Assembly: GCF_009765705.1 (NCBI RefSeq)
Contig: NZ_LMUX01000008.1
Location: 20,156 to 84,155 of the forward strand
From: Burkholderia sp. L27(2015)
GTDB lineage: Bacteria > Pseudomonadota > Gammaproteobacteria > Burkholderiales > Burkholderiaceae
Direction: 5' to 3'
DNA length: 64,000 bases
Part shown: positions 25,525 through 35,472 of the stretch, piece by piece
Numbering within the stretch: the first letter of the stretch is position 1
How the letters are laid out: each line of letters begins with the position of its first letter
Notes under the pieces: generated by a model
What the model was told of the DNA's origin: nothing
What the model saw: only the letters and a program-made list of their open reading frames with translations
Databases searched by the model: none
Translations under genes and position numbers: made by a program

Positions 25525-27411
25525 TTACGCGACAGCGCCCAGCAACAGGGTATTGGCCCGCTTCACGTAGCTCGCCGGATCTTCCAACGTGCCGCCTTCA
25601 GCCAGCAATGCCTGTTCGTACAGCAGATGACACCAGTCGTCGAAGCCATCCTGCCCGGCCTTCAGGCGCTTCACGAGCGGATGCTCGGGATTGACCTCGA
25701 GGATAGGCTGCGCTTGCGGCGCATTCTGGCCCGCAGCCTTGAGCATGCGCTGCAAATAGCCGCTCATGTCGCCGTCATCAGCCACCAGGCATGAGGGCGA
25801 ATCGGTCAGACGGAATGTCAAACGCACGTCCTTGACGCGGCCCTTCAAAGCCTCTTTCATCGATTCGACCAGGGGCTTGAACGACTCACCCACTTCTTCC
25901 TGCGCTTTCTTTTCCTCATCATCCAGCGCGCCCAGGTCCAGGTCGCCGCGTGCCACGCTGGTCATCGGCTTGCCGTCGAATTCCTGCAGGAACGACAGCA
26001 TCCACTCGTCGACGCGATCGGTCAGCACCAGCACTTCGACGCCCTTCTTGCGGAACACTTCGAGGTGCGGGCTGTTGCGCGCGGCCTGCCAGCTTTCGCC
26101 GGTCACGTAATAGATCATCGTCTGGCCTTCTTTCATGCGACCGACGTAATCCACCAGCGAGACAGTCTGTTCGGCGCTGTCGACGTGCGTGCTGGCAAAG
26201 CGCAGCAACTTCAGAATGCGTTCGCGATTGGCTTGGTCTTCGCCCACGCCTTCCTTGAGCACTTGCCCGAACGCCTTCCAGAACGTGGTGTATTTTTCCG
26301 CCTGGTTTTCCGCCAGATCTTCGAGCATCGACAGCGTGCGCTTGCCCACGCCATCGCGGATTGCCTTCACATCACGGCTTTCCTGCAGGATTTCGCGCGA
26401 CACGTTCAGCGGCAGATCGTTGGAGTCGACCACGCCGCGCACGAAGCGCAGATACGTGGGTAACAATTGCTCCGCATCGTCCATGATGAAGACGCGCTTG
26501 ACATAGAGCTTCAGGCCGCCACGCTGACTGCGGTCCCACAGATCGAACGGCGCGCGCGCCGGCAGATACAGCAACTGGGTATATTCGCTGCGCCCTTCGA
26601 CCCGGTTGTGGGTCCACGCTAGCGGTGCTTCGTGGTCGTGACTCAGGTGCTCGTAGAAATGGATGTACTGGGCATCGTCGATTTCACTTTTCGAACGGGT
26701 CCACAGCGCGCTGGCCTGATTGACGGTTTCGTCCTCGTCCTTGAGCACCTGCTCGCTCTTTTCCGCGTCCCATTCTTCTTTTTGCATCAGGATCGGCAAG
26801 GCGATGTGATCCGAATACTTCTGGATGATCGACTTGAGTTTCCAGGTGGACAACAACTCGTCTTCGCCTTCGCGCAAATGCAGCGTGATTGCCGTGCCGC
26901 GCGCCGCGCGTTCGATGTTCTCGACCGTGAACTCGCCATCACCGCTGCTTTCCCAGCGCACGCCCTCGCTTGCCGGCAAGCCGGCGCGGCGCGATTCCAC
27001 CGTGATGCGATCGGCGACGATGAAGCCCGAGTAAAAGCCCACGCCGAATTGACCGATCAGGGCCGCATCTTTTTGATCGTCGCCCGAGAGTTTCTGGAAG
27101 AATTCGCGCGTGCCCGAGCGCGCGATTGTGCCCAGATGCGTGACGGCGTCGTCCAGGCTCATGCCGATACCGTTATCGGTAATCGTCAACGTGCGTTTCT
27201 CGCGGTCGAAGCTGACGCGAATTTTCAGTTCCGTATCGTTTTCGTAGAGTGCGCCATTGGCGATCGCTTCGAAGCGCAGCTTGTCGGCCGCGTCGGAAGC
27301 GTTCGATACCAGCTCGCGCAGGAAAATCTCTTTGTTGCTGTACAGCGAGTGGATCATCAGGTGCAGGACCTGCTTGACCTCTGCCTGAAAGCTCATTGTC
27401 TGTTGCGACAT
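25525..27411 (-). CDS. htpG: Chaperone protein HtpG (Hsp90)
   Basis: ATP-dependent cytoplasmic Hsp90 chaperone of 628 residues, full length. The N-terminal GHKL ATPase has the catalytic Glu and Mg-binding Asn in [16 protein letters not shown], then ITDNGIGMS and [11 protein letters not shown]. The middle domain follows (SREILQESR). The C-terminal dimerisation domain ends in LLLGAVA. The start ATG has a GAAGAGG element upstream. It is the first gene of the htpG-ubiC unit. Confidence 0.97.
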   Translation of the reverse strand: MSQQTMSFQAEVKQVLHLMIHSLYSNKEIFLRELVSNASDAADKLRFEAIANGALYENDTELKIRVSFDREKRTLTITDNGIGMSLDDAVTHLGTIARSGTREFFQKLSGDDQKDAALIGQFGVGFYSGFIVADRITVESRRAGLPASEGVRWESSGDGEFTVENIERAARGTAITLHLREGEDELLSTWKLKSIIQKYSDHIALPILMQKEEWDAEKSEQVLKDEDETVNQASALWTRSKSEIDDAQYIHFYEHLSHDHEAPLAWTHNRVEGRSEYTQLLYLPARAPFDLWDRSQRGGLKLYVKRVFIMDDAEQLLPTYLRFVRGVVDSNDLPLNVSREILQESRDVKAIRDGVGKRTLSMLEDLAENQAEKYTTFWKAFGQVLKEGVGEDQANRERILKLLRFASTHVDSAEQTVSLVDYVGRMKEGQTMIYYVTGESWQAARNSPHLEVFRKKGVEVLVLTDRVDEWMLSFLQEFDGKPMTSVARGDLDLGALDDEEKKAQEEVGESFKPLVESMKEALKGRVKDVRLTFRLTDSPSCLVADDGDMSGYLQRMLKAAGQNAPQAQPILEVNPEHPLVKRLKAGQDGFDDWCHLLYEQALLAEGGTLEDPASYVKRANTLLLGAVA

Positions 27412-27595
27412 GGAACGGACCTCTTCAAGTCATCAATGGAAATGGGGAGCTAGAGCGGCGCACATGCCAAACCCTGCGCCTAGCCCTGCGCTGACAGGGG
27501 AAATGGGGGCGGCGCGGCGATTTTCAAGAGGGCTGCGGCTCCAAGAGGGCCGCCGCCGGGCGTGGCGGGATTTTCGCTCTTCTTCCGGTTACCCG

Positions 27596-27636
27596 CAGTT
27601 ACTCTCACTCAGTTACTCTCACGCAGTTACTCTCAA
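27596..27636. repeat. Three copies of a 14-bp tandem repeat
   Basis: CAGTTACTCTCAC repeats at 27596, 27610 and 27624 with a one-base spacer and one mismatch in the last copy. It ends directly at the stop codon of the MocR-type gene (27637). Confidence 0.85.
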
Positions 27637-29058
27637 TCACGCACGTTCTAGCTGGCGTGCCAGGAATGCTAACAGACCGGCGTCGCCGCAATTGGCGACA
27701 TTGAACCGCATCCAGGTCGAAACGCTCTGCTGCGGCGAAAACAGGCTGCCCGGCGCAAGGAAATAACCTTCTTCGTGACCCGCGGCGACCATCGCGGAGG
27801 TGTCGACACCGGCGTCGGCCCAGATGAACATGCCGGCGCCTGGCGAGCCAAACAGCCGGAAACCGAGTTTCTCCAGCGCGCGAGCGGTCTTGTCGCGCAC
27901 CAGGTCGAGCCGGCTGCGCAAGCGTTCGACGTGACGCCGATAGTGCCCTTCAGTCAGCACTTTGAACACCACCCGCTCATTGATTTCGGGCGAAGTCGCG
28001 CCCACCAGCATTTTCTGGTCGCTCAGCGCCTTGATGATCGGCGCAGCAGCCGCCACGAAACCGACCCGTAAATTGGAGGCCAGCGTTTTCGAAAAGCTGC
28101 CCAGATAAATCACCCGCTTGAGCTGATCGAGGCTGGCCATACGGGTAGCGGCATAACCCGGCGGGCAGAGATCGCAATAGACGTCGTCCTCGACCACGAT
28201 CATGTCGAATTCCTCGGCCAACTGCAGGATGCGGAACGCCTGGCGCGCCGTAAGCGATGTGCCGGTAGGATTCTGCAGCACCGAGTTGAGCACCAGCATT
28301 TTGGGCCGCCAGGTGCGCACCAGCGTCTCGAACGCTTCGAGGTCCAACCCATCCGGCGTATAAGGCACGCCGACCACGCGCGCGCCTTGCGAGGCGAAAC
28401 GCCCGAACATCTGGAACCATGCCGGGTCACCGACCAGTACGGTATCGCCCGCTTGCACGTATAAGCGTGCGATCAGGTCGAGTGCCTGGGTAATGCCGGA
28501 CACGGTCAAGATCTGCTCCGGCGAGACACCGATCTCAAGCTCGGCGAGCCGCGTTTGCAATTGTTGCCGCAGCGGGAAAAAACCCTGCGGCGTGCCGTGC
28601 ATCAGCAGTTGGGCGCCAGATTGTCGCGCCAGCGCACGCAAGGCATTGGCGAGCAGCTCGCCGTCGAGCCAGCGATTGGGCAAAAAGCCCAGGCCCGGTC
28701 CTTTTTCCGGCGTCGCGGTATGCAGCATGTTGCGCAGCAACCAAAGCACGTCGATGGCGCTGTCCACCGGCGCCAATCGCGCTTGATGCGTCACCGGCGC
28801 GGCACGCTCGCGCACATAGAAACCTGAGCCGCGCCGTGAATCCAGGTAGCCGTGGGCAACCAGACGCTCATACGCCTCGACCACAGTGAACCGCGAGACG
28901 CCCTTGTCCTCGGCCAATTTGCGTATCGACGGCATGCGCATGCCGGGCCGGAACACGCGCTCATCGATGCGCCGGCGCCCCCATTGAACCAACTGGTCAA
29001 CCAGGGTCAATTGCGCCGATTCGACGGGCGCCGGAATTTGATCGGTATTTACTGACAT
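27637..29058 (-). CDS. MocR-type regulator (GntR DNA-binding domain fused to aminotransferase domain)
   Basis: A 473-residue PLP-dependent regulator. The N-terminal winged helix spans about residues 10-75 (GMRMPSIRKLAEDKGVSRFTVVEAYERL). A fold-type-I aminotransferase domain follows, with VEDDVYCDL and the PLP lysine in YLGSFSKTLASNLRVG (about residue 330). Such proteins regulate genes in response to PLP and an amino acid or amine. It diverges from the VOC/EamA/aminotransferase cluster, its likely targets. Candidate binding repeats lie in the spacer. Confidence 0.9.
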   Translation of the reverse strand: MSVNTDQIPAPVESAQLTLVDQLVQWGRRRIDERVFRPGMRMPSIRKLAEDKGVSRFTVVEAYERLVAHGYLDSRRGSGFYVRERAAPVTHQARLAPVDSAIDVLWLLRNMLHTATPEKGPGLGFLPNRWLDGELLANALRALARQSGAQLLMHGTPQGFFPLRQQLQTRLAELEIGVSPEQILTVSGITQALDLIARLYVQAGDTVLVGDPAWFQMFGRFASQGARVVGVPYTPDGLDLEAFETLVRTWRPKMLVLNSVLQNPTGTSLTARQAFRILQLAEEFDMIVVEDDVYCDLCPPGYAATRMASLDQLKRVIYLGSFSKTLASNLRVGFVAAAAPIIKALSDQKMLVGATSPEINERVVFKVLTEGHYRRHVERLRSRLDLVRDKTARALEKLGFRLFGSPGAGMFIWADAGVDTSAMVAAGHEEGYFLAPGSLFSPQQSVSTWMRFNVANCGDAGLLAFLARQLERA

Positions 29059-29082
29059 GGCTTAGACCCCTTGCCGGCCGGA

Positions 29083-29128
29083 TAACTGTACTGAAAAGTA
29101 TTTAGTAGATTGTACCGTTACTGTTCTG
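29083..29128. promoter_or_regulatory. Candidate MocR direct repeats
   Basis: TAACTGTACTG (29083-29093) and TTACTGTTCTG (29118-29128) match at nine of eleven bases and start 35 bp apart, in the same orientation, between divergent promoters. MocR proteins commonly bind widely spaced direct repeats. This is a prediction from spacing and position only. Confidence 0.4.
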
Positions 29129-29251
29129 GTCGATCCCGGTAAATTCAGTCTTGGCAGAATCGAATTGCAGCGGTTCGTGCGGGCTCCTGCATGATTGCAA
29201 ACTTATGTTAAAAATCACGCAGTTTCGATAAACGCAGTTTCAATATAAAAA

Positions 29252-29926
29252 ATGACGTTATTTTCCGACGCCTCGCAAGCCATCCAATTCGATCATCTGG
29301 TAGTGATCGCCGACACGCTGGACGCCGGCGTACGCCACGTGGTCGACGCGTTGCAAGTCGAGCCCGTGCCCGGCGGACAACATCCAGGCATGGGTACGCA
29401 CAATCAATTGCTGAACGTGGGCGGTGGCCTCTACCTGGAAATTATCGCGATCGATCCGCAGGCGGCGGCACCGCAGCGTGCACGTTGGTTCGGACTCGAT
29501 CAGTCCACGGTGCAAGCACGCCTTGAGAGCGGTCCGTTTCTCGCGCATTGGGTGGCGCGCGTACAACGGCCCAAACAGCTTGCACGCTGGCAGAGCCAAT
29601 ATCCCGGTCGGATCGCGCCAGTGCTGCCGATGACACGCGGCGACTTCGCGTGGCAGATCAGCGTTCCCGATGACGGTAGCCTGCCTGGCGACGGTCTGCT
29701 GCCGACGCTGATCCAGTGGCAAACGCCTCTGCATCCGTCGCAGCGTCTACCGCAAGCCCTGGTGTCGCTGCGTAGTCTGCGCGGCTTCCATCAGCGCGCT
29801 GCGCAATTGCAAAGCGAACTGACCTGGCTAGGCGCGGCGCATCTACTGACGATCGAGCCCACGCTGGTCGAGTCCAGCCTGGTTGCCGAATTCGACACGC
29901 CCACCGGCGTACGAGTCCTCAAATAG
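29252..29926 (+). CDS. VOC-family protein (glyoxalase-like domain)
   Basis: A 224-residue protein of the glyoxalase-like (Glyoxalase_3) group. The N-terminal FDHLVVIADTLDAGVRHV is the typical first beta-alpha motif with the metal-ligand His. GMGTHNQLLNVGGGLYLEIIAID supplies further ligands (His, Glu). The group is not functionally defined; it contains metal-dependent small-molecule enzymes. It lies divergent from the MocR-type regulator and may be controlled by it. No ribosome site stands out. Confidence 0.8.
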   Translation: MTLFSDASQAIQFDHLVVIADTLDAGVRHVVDALQVEPVPGGQHPGMGTHNQLLNVGGGLYLEIIAIDPQAAAPQRARWFGLDQSTVQARLESGPFLAHWVARVQRPKQLARWQSQYPGRIAPVLPMTRGDFAWQISVPDDGSLPGDGLLPTLIQWQTPLHPSQRLPQALVSLRSLRGFHQRAAQLQSELTWLGAAHLLTIEPTLVESSLVAEFDTPTGVRVLK

Positions 29927-30036
29927 CGGCGCCGCATGGCGGTTACACCGCCGGTAGCGGTAGCCGCTGCGAGGATTTACCGAAGAATATGTACCGACAA
30001 CGCGAACAAGCACGAATCTAGCGAGCACACCTGATT

Positions 30037-30939
30037 ATGGAAAAACGCGATTTGCAGGGCATGCTGCTGGGGCTGATCGGCGTGATTGTCTTTAGCCTGA
30101 CCTTGCCGATGACGCACATTGTCGTGCGTGAAATCAACCCGATACTGAACGGTTTGGGACGCGCCTTGCTCGCCGCCGTTCCCGCCGCGTTGCTATTGTG
30201 GCTGCGGCGCGTGCCGCTACCCACGCGCGCGCAGCTCAAAGGCCTCGTGCTGGTGTCGGCTGGCGTGATCGTGGTCTTTCCGGTCTGCACCGCCTGGGCG
30301 ATGCAGACCTTGCCTTCGGCCCACGGCGCGGTTTTGATGGGGCTGCAGCCGCTATGCGTGGCGCTGTACGCGGCGTGGCTGTCGCATGAACGGCTGTCGC
30401 GGCGTTTTTGGGTTGGTGCGCTTGCCGGCAGCGTGCTGGTGATCGGGTTTGCGTTGCGCGCTGGCGGTGGCGCGCCGCAAGTCGGCGATCTGCTGATGCT
30501 CGCGGCGGTGGGCGTGGGCGCGCTCGGTTATGCCGAGGGCGGCCGGCTGGCGCGCGAGATGGGCGGTTGGCAAGTGATATGCTGGGCGTTGGTCTTATCC
30601 GCGCCGTTTCTGCTCGCGCCCGTAGCGTGGCTGGTCCATGTCCATCGAGGACCGATTTCGCAGCAAACGTGGCTCGCGTTCGGATATGTCACCGTGTTTT
30701 CGCAATTTATCGGCTTTTTTGCCTGGTATGCGGGGCTCGCGATGGGCGGTATCGCCCGCGTCGGGCAAGTCCAGCTACTGCAAATATTTTTTACGCTGGG
30801 TTTTTCCGCGCTGTTTTTCGGCGAACATGTCGAACCACTAACTTGGGTTTTCGCCGCAGCCGTGATCGTATGCGTCGCCTTCGGGCGTCAGACCAAAGCG
30901 GCACGTACCGGCGCCCCGAGCGCCTTAGGCGCAAGTTAA
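30037..30939 (+). CDS. EamA/DMT-family transporter
   Basis: A 300-residue inner-membrane protein with ten hydrophobic helices arranged as two five-helix EamA repeats. It begins with a short cytoplasmic end, then GLIGVIVFSLTLPMTHI. The family exports or exchanges amino acids and metabolites. It is followed by an aminotransferase gene and preceded by the VOC gene, and the divergent regulator is a MocR type, so amino-acid or amine export is plausible. The substrate is unknown. Confidence 0.87.
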   Translation: MEKRDLQGMLLGLIGVIVFSLTLPMTHIVVREINPILNGLGRALLAAVPAALLLWLRRVPLPTRAQLKGLVLVSAGVIVVFPVCTAWAMQTLPSAHGAVLMGLQPLCVALYAAWLSHERLSRRFWVGALAGSVLVIGFALRAGGGAPQVGDLLMLAAVGVGALGYAEGGRLAREMGGWQVICWALVLSAPFLLAPVAWLVHVHRGPISQQTWLAFGYVTVFSQFIGFFAWYAGLAMGGIARVGQVQLLQIFFTLGFSALFFGEHVEPLTWVFAAAVIVCVAFGRQTKAARTGAPSALGAS

Positions 30940-31012
30940 GCCCGGTTCACAGCCCGAGCCACAGCTACAGTCACTGCCGCTGCAACGGTATCTTTTTTCA
31001 GAGGTAATTGTT

Positions 31013-32224
31013 ATGCACCACGATGCTTTGTCCACGCCGAACTGGCAGCTCTCTGAACGCGCTCGCAAATTGACCAGCTCGGCAATTCGCGAATTGCTCA
31101 AGGTCGTCGAGCGCCCTGAAGTAATTTCGTTCGCGGGCGGCCTGCCCTCGCCGGCTACGTTTCCGGTGGCGGAAATCCGCGCGGCGGCTGACCGCATACT
31201 GCGCGACACGCCCACGGCTGCATTGCAATACAGCCCCACCGAAGGGTACCTGCCGCTGCGCGAGTGGATCGCTGCGCGCCACTCCCAACCCGGCGCGGAA
31301 GTCGATCCGTCGCGCGTGCTGATCACCACCGGCTCGCAGCAAGCGCTCGATCTGCTCGGCAAGGTATTGGTCGATCCGGGCAGCCGTGTGCTGGTCGAAA
31401 CGCCGACCTATCTCGGCGCGCTGCAATCGTTCTCGCTCTATGAGCCCGAGTATGTCTCGCTGCCGACCGACGAACACGGCCTGCAACCCGAGCTGCTGAC
31501 TCAAGAAATGACCCAGGGCGCACGCCTGCTCTATGCCCAGCCGAATTTCCAGAACCCGACCGGACGCCGACTGCCGCTCGAGCGTCGACGCGCGTTGGCG
31601 GATCTCGCAACGCGCAGCCCGTGGCCGGTCATCGAAGACGACCCGTATGGCGCGCTGTGTTATGGGTCAGACCCGCTGCCCACGCTGTTCTCGATGGCCC
31701 CGCAGCACATTGTCTATCTCGGCTCGTTTTCCAAAGTACTGGCACCCGGGTTGCGAGTGGGCTACCTGATTGCGCCGCCCGGCTTGCACTTCAAATTGGT
31801 GCAGGCCAAGCAGGCGAGCGATCTGCATACGCCCAGCCTGAACCAGCAGATCGTGCATCAAGTCGTGCACCAAGGGTTTCTCGATCACCATGTGCCGCGT
31901 GTGCGGGAACTGTACAAGCACCAATGCGAAGCGATGCTGGCCGCGTTGAAACGCACCATGCCGGCGGGCGTGAAATGGAACCGGCCGGAAGGCGGCATGT
32001 TCATTTGGCTGAATCTGCCGGCCGGCGTGGACAGTGCGGAGCTGCTGCGCGCCGCACTGGACGCCAACGTGGCGTTCGTGCCTGGTGCGCCGTTTTACGC
32101 AAACGCTGCCGATGCGGCGCAGGCCAGCGGCACACTGCGTCTGTCGTTCGTGACCGTGCCTGAGGAGCGCATCAACGCCGGCGTCGAACGCTTGGCAACG
32201 CTGATTGCCGCACGGCTCACCTGA
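31013..32224 (+). CDS. PLP-dependent aminotransferase (2-aminoadipate/LysN-like, fold type I)
   Basis: A 403-residue aminotransferase without a DNA-binding domain. Landmarks are VISFAGGLPSPATFP at the N-terminus, LQYSPTEGYLPLREWIA, the PLP-contacting YAQPNFQNPTGR, VIEDDPYGALCY, and the Schiff-base lysine in YLGSFSKVLAPGLRVG. Close relatives transaminate 2-aminoadipate, aromatic or branched-chain amino acids; I cannot choose. It lies 73 bp after the EamA gene on the same strand, probably part of the same unit. Confidence 0.9.
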   Translation: MHHDALSTPNWQLSERARKLTSSAIRELLKVVERPEVISFAGGLPSPATFPVAEIRAAADRILRDTPTAALQYSPTEGYLPLREWIAARHSQPGAEVDPSRVLITTGSQQALDLLGKVLVDPGSRVLVETPTYLGALQSFSLYEPEYVSLPTDEHGLQPELLTQEMTQGARLLYAQPNFQNPTGRRLPLERRRALADLATRSPWPVIEDDPYGALCYGSDPLPTLFSMAPQHIVYLGSFSKVLAPGLRVGYLIAPPGLHFKLVQAKQASDLHTPSLNQQIVHQVVHQGFLDHHVPRVRELYKHQCEAMLAALKRTMPAGVKWNRPEGGMFIWLNLPAGVDSAELLRAALDANVAFVPGAPFYANAADAAQASGTLRLSFVTVPEERINAGVERLATLIAARLT

Positions 32225-32318
32225 CGGGTGACGCCTGCGGGTGCGCCCGATCAGTGACGCCTGACATTAGGCAATACGTTAAAATTCCAGCTTCGCTTCA
32301 ACTTCAAGGACGCACACC

Positions 32319-32792
32319 ATGACCTCCCCGACCGTTTCCGTGTACGACACGCTCAAGTCGCTGGGCATCGAATTGCCGGCCACCGCCGCACCGGCTGCTG
32401 CTTATGTGATGAGCGTGCAAACCGGCAATACCGTTTTTGTCTCGGGCCATATCGCCAAACAGGATGGCCGCGTGTGGGCCGGCAAGCTCGGTGAAGACCT
32501 CACCACCGACGACGGCCGCCGCGCAGCCCGCAACGTAGCGATCGACCTGATCGCCACACTGCATGCTCACACTGGCGATCTGAATAAAGTCACGCGCATC
32601 GTCAAAGTGATGAGTCTGGTCAATTCGATGCCCAACTACACCGAGCAACATCTCGTGACCAACGGCGCTTCCGAATTGTTCGCCGAAGTATTTGGCGCTG
32701 CGGGCAAGCATGCACGCTCGGCCTTCGGCGTCGCGCAAATTCCGCTCGGCGCGTGCGTCGAAATCGAGCTGATCGCTGAAGTGTCCGCCTGA
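32319..32792 (+). CDS. RidA-family protein (enamine/imine deaminase)
   Basis: A 157-residue member of the YjgF/YER057c/UK114 family, longer group (YjgH/TdcF-like, about 150 residues). It hydrolyses reactive enamines and imines made by PLP enzymes. Landmarks are the YVMSVQTGNTVFVSGHIAK motif and KVTRIVKVMSLVNS, with an ending of SAFGVAQIPLGACVEIELIAEV that carries the usual Arg-less variant. It follows a PLP aminotransferase by 94 bp, a context that fits the detoxification role. Confidence 0.87.
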   Translation: MTSPTVSVYDTLKSLGIELPATAAPAAAYVMSVQTGNTVFVSGHIAKQDGRVWAGKLGEDLTTDDGRRAARNVAIDLIATLHAHTGDLNKVTRIVKVMSLVNSMPNYTEQHLVTNGASELFAEVFGAAGKHARSAFGVAQIPLGACVEIELIAEVSA

Positions 32793-32813
32793 TCCGCCAG
32801 CGTTCCTGTCCCT

Positions 32814-32845
32814 AACCGCCGAGTTCCCACGAGGGCCGGCGGTTT
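32814..32845 (+). terminator. Probable intrinsic terminator after the RidA gene
   Basis: AACCGCCG (32814-32821) pairs with CGGCGGTT (32837-32844). The following T run is short, so efficiency is doubtful. Confidence 0.45.
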
Positions 32846-33026
32846 ATGTCGCGCATTCGTTTATCCGAACTATCCTCTATTCCTAAAGCGTTGACCTTTG
32901 AGTACTATGGGACGTGATCCCATTTATCGAAGGCCGAGCCGATGTTGTCGTTTCGGTTGCAATAGCCGGGCTGCGCTAAGCTGAAGAGCGCACCACAGCC
33001 CAGTCTTTTCGATCCGGAGCGAACGT

Positions 33027-35381
33027 ATGCCGCACGGCAAGACGGACGAGCCCGCGCAAATCGCGACAGAGTTTGCATTAGGGCAATCACCGAGGGTCGC
33101 CGGTATGGCTACCCGGCGGCGCAGCGGCTCGTCGCGCAAACTCGCCTTCTTGCTGATACCGGCGCTGGGATGCGCGGTAATCATACTGCTGTGGGCCGTG
33201 ATCATTACGCGGCTCTCGATAGAGCGCGACACGGTCGCGCGCGATGCGGTGGCCGAAGCCGGTGTGCTGTGCGCCGCGCTCGAACAGCATACGATCAAGG
33301 CGCTGCTGCAAGTCGACCAGATCACGCGCTTCGTCAAATACGAATACGAAAGAACCCCGGGCAATTTCGACCTGTCGCGCGCGGTCGACACCGGCGTCGT
33401 GCCCAGCGACACGCTGGTGGAAGTCGCCCTGATCGATGAACACGGGAAATTGTCGGCCACCACGGCCACCGCTGATCCGGCACCACTGGACTTGTCAGAT
33501 CGCGAACATTTCAAGGTCCATCAGAACAGCCGCGAGGATTTTCTCTACGTCAGCAAACCGGTATTAGGCAGGGTGTCGCACCATTGGACCCTGCAGGTCA
33601 CACGCCGCCTCAACCATCCTAACGGCTCGTTCGCAGGTGTCGTCGTCGTGTCGGAGGATCCCTCGTATTTCACCAGCGACTTCTACAACGACGTTGCGCT
33701 CGGCCGCAATGGTGTAATCGCGGTGCTAACCGACGATGGAAATATTTTGTCGCGACGCTCGGGCGATGCTCAGACCAACCCGGCAGAGGTCAACCCGGTC
33801 ACGAATTATTCGAATAGCCAGCGTGTGTCCGGCATACACGACGATCCCGTCGATGGCGTGCGCCGCTTCGTCTCTTATCGACGTCTCACCGGTTACCCGT
33901 TGGGCGTGTTGGTCGGTTTGTCGGAAGTCGACGAGATGGCCGATTACCGACGCACCCGCAACGTTTATCTGCTGATGGCGTCGTTCGTCTCGCTCGCGAT
34001 GGTGGGATTCTTCGCGGTGGCCATAGGCTTGATAGACAAGCAGTGGACACGCGAGCGCGATATGGTCGAGTTGGTCGAAACCGACCTGCTCACCGGTCTG
34101 CCCAACCGGTTCCAGGCGCTGCAATTCCTGCGCGAGGTGATCTGCGCCGAGAGCGTCGGTCGCTTGGCGATTCTGTTTATCGATCTCGACAACTTCAAGA
34201 CGGTCAATGACACGCTAGGCCACAACGCCGGCGACATCGTGTTGCAAATTACGGCCGAACGCTTGCGCGAAACGACCGGCCGCGACGGCTTGCTGGCTCG
34301 TATCGGCGGCGACGAATTCGTGATCGTGCTGCACAGCACGCCTGCACAAGCAGAGGCTGACGCGATACGGCTCGCCGAACGCGTGGCGCGAGCGCTGCGC
34401 CAACCGTGCGATGTGCGCGGTAGCTCCTTTGTATTGCGTGCCAGCATCGGCGTCGCCCTGCATTCCAGCCCGACCGAAAGTGAAGTCGACCTGCTGAAAA
34501 AAGCCGATTTGGCGATGTACAGCGCCAAGAACGCCGGCAAGAATTGCTATCGCTTTTACTCCCCCGAACTGGCTTACCATGCCGACCGGATGATGCGCTG
34601 GGAACGCGAGCTGCGCACGGCAATCGCGGAACGCCAACTGATGTTGGTGTATCAGCCGAAAATCGATCTGGCCACACGCCGGATCACCGGTTTCGAAGCG
34701 TTACTGCGCTGGAACCATCCGCAGCAAGGCATGATCAGCGCCGTCGAATTCATCGCTATTGCCGAGTCCAACGGCCTGATCGGGCCGATCGGCGAATTCG
34801 TGATGGAGCAGTCGTTCGCACAGTTGCGCTTGTGGCAGCAGATTGGCTACCGTGACCTGACGTTGGCGATCAATATTTCGCCGGTGCAATTCTGGCGCGG
34901 CGATATTGTCGCGGCCGTGTCGCGCTGCATCCGCGAATACGGGGTGCCGGCACATCTGGTCGAGTTGGAAATCACCGAGACCGCGATGATGGAACACACC
35001 GAACTGGTTTCGGAACGCGTTCACGCACTCAAGCAACTGGGGGTGCGTATCGCGCTCGACGATTTCGGCACCGGCTATTCCTCGTTGTCGTTTCTGAATC
35101 GCTTTGCCGTCGATACGCTCAAGGTCGATAAATCGTTCGTGCAAGGCATTCCGCACGATGCTCAGGCCTGCGTCATGGTGGCGGGCGTGATCAAGTTGGC
35201 CCAGTCGCTGGGGCTCAAGGTCGTCGTCGAAGGGACGGAAAGCGAAGATCAGATCGAGTGGCTGGCCGCCCTGGGCCAGATCGAAGCGCAAGGCTACCTG
35301 TTCTCGAAACCGGTGCCGGCAAGCGGCGTTGCCAGGCTGGTGGAACGCTTCGGTATCAGTCATCCCGAAGAGGCGCTATAG
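33027..35381 (+). CDS. Membrane-bound GGDEF-EAL protein with periplasmic sensor
   Basis: A 784-residue cyclic-di-GMP enzyme. The first membrane helix is at about residues 35-58. A PDC/Cache-like periplasmic sensor of about 250 residues follows (REDFLYVSKPVLGRVS), then a second membrane helix at about 312-335. The GGDEF motif is intact at residue 427. The position of the product-inhibition site RxxD reads TGRD, so the I-site is probably lost. The EAL domain keeps EALLRW (557), LAINIS, ELEITE, IALDDFGTGYS, LKVDKSF, and a Glu in VVVEGTE, so phosphodiesterase activity is expected. A GGAGCG ribosome site precedes the ATG. The direction of net activity is unknown. Confidence 0.92.
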   Translation: MPHGKTDEPAQIATEFALGQSPRVAGMATRRRSGSSRKLAFLLIPALGCAVIILLWAVIITRLSIERDTVARDAVAEAGVLCAALEQHTIKALLQVDQITRFVKYEYERTPGNFDLSRAVDTGVVPSDTLVEVALIDEHGKLSATTATADPAPLDLSDREHFKVHQNSREDFLYVSKPVLGRVSHHWTLQVTRRLNHPNGSFAGVVVVSEDPSYFTSDFYNDVALGRNGVIAVLTDDGNILSRRSGDAQTNPAEVNPVTNYSNSQRVSGIHDDPVDGVRRFVSYRRLTGYPLGVLVGLSEVDEMADYRRTRNVYLLMASFVSLAMVGFFAVAIGLIDKQWTRERDMVELVETDLLTGLPNRFQALQFLREVICAESVGRLAILFIDLDNFKTVNDTLGHNAGDIVLQITAERLRETTGRDGLLARIGGDEFVIVLHSTPAQAEADAIRLAERVARALRQPCDVRGSSFVLRASIGVALHSSPTESEVDLLKKADLAMYSAKNAGKNCYRFYSPELAYHADRMMRWERELRTAIAERQLMLVYQPKIDLATRRITGFEALLRWNHPQQGMISAVEFIAIAESNGLIGPIGEFVMEQSFAQLRLWQQIGYRDLTLAINISPVQFWRGDIVAAVSRCIREYGVPAHLVELEITETAMMEHTELVSERVHALKQLGVRIALDDFGTGYSSLSFLNRFAVDTLKVDKSFVQGIPHDAQACVMVAGVIKLAQSLGLKVVVEGTESEDQIEWLAALGQIEAQGYLFSKPVPASGVARLVERFGISHPEEAL

Positions 35382-35472
35382 GGGGACCGGCCTATTTGAC
35401 ACGGCCGCCGCCGTGCGTGGTGCGTGCATGCCGCGCGCTATGAGGGCGTTGCGTGAGCTGCAGCCCCCGTAC

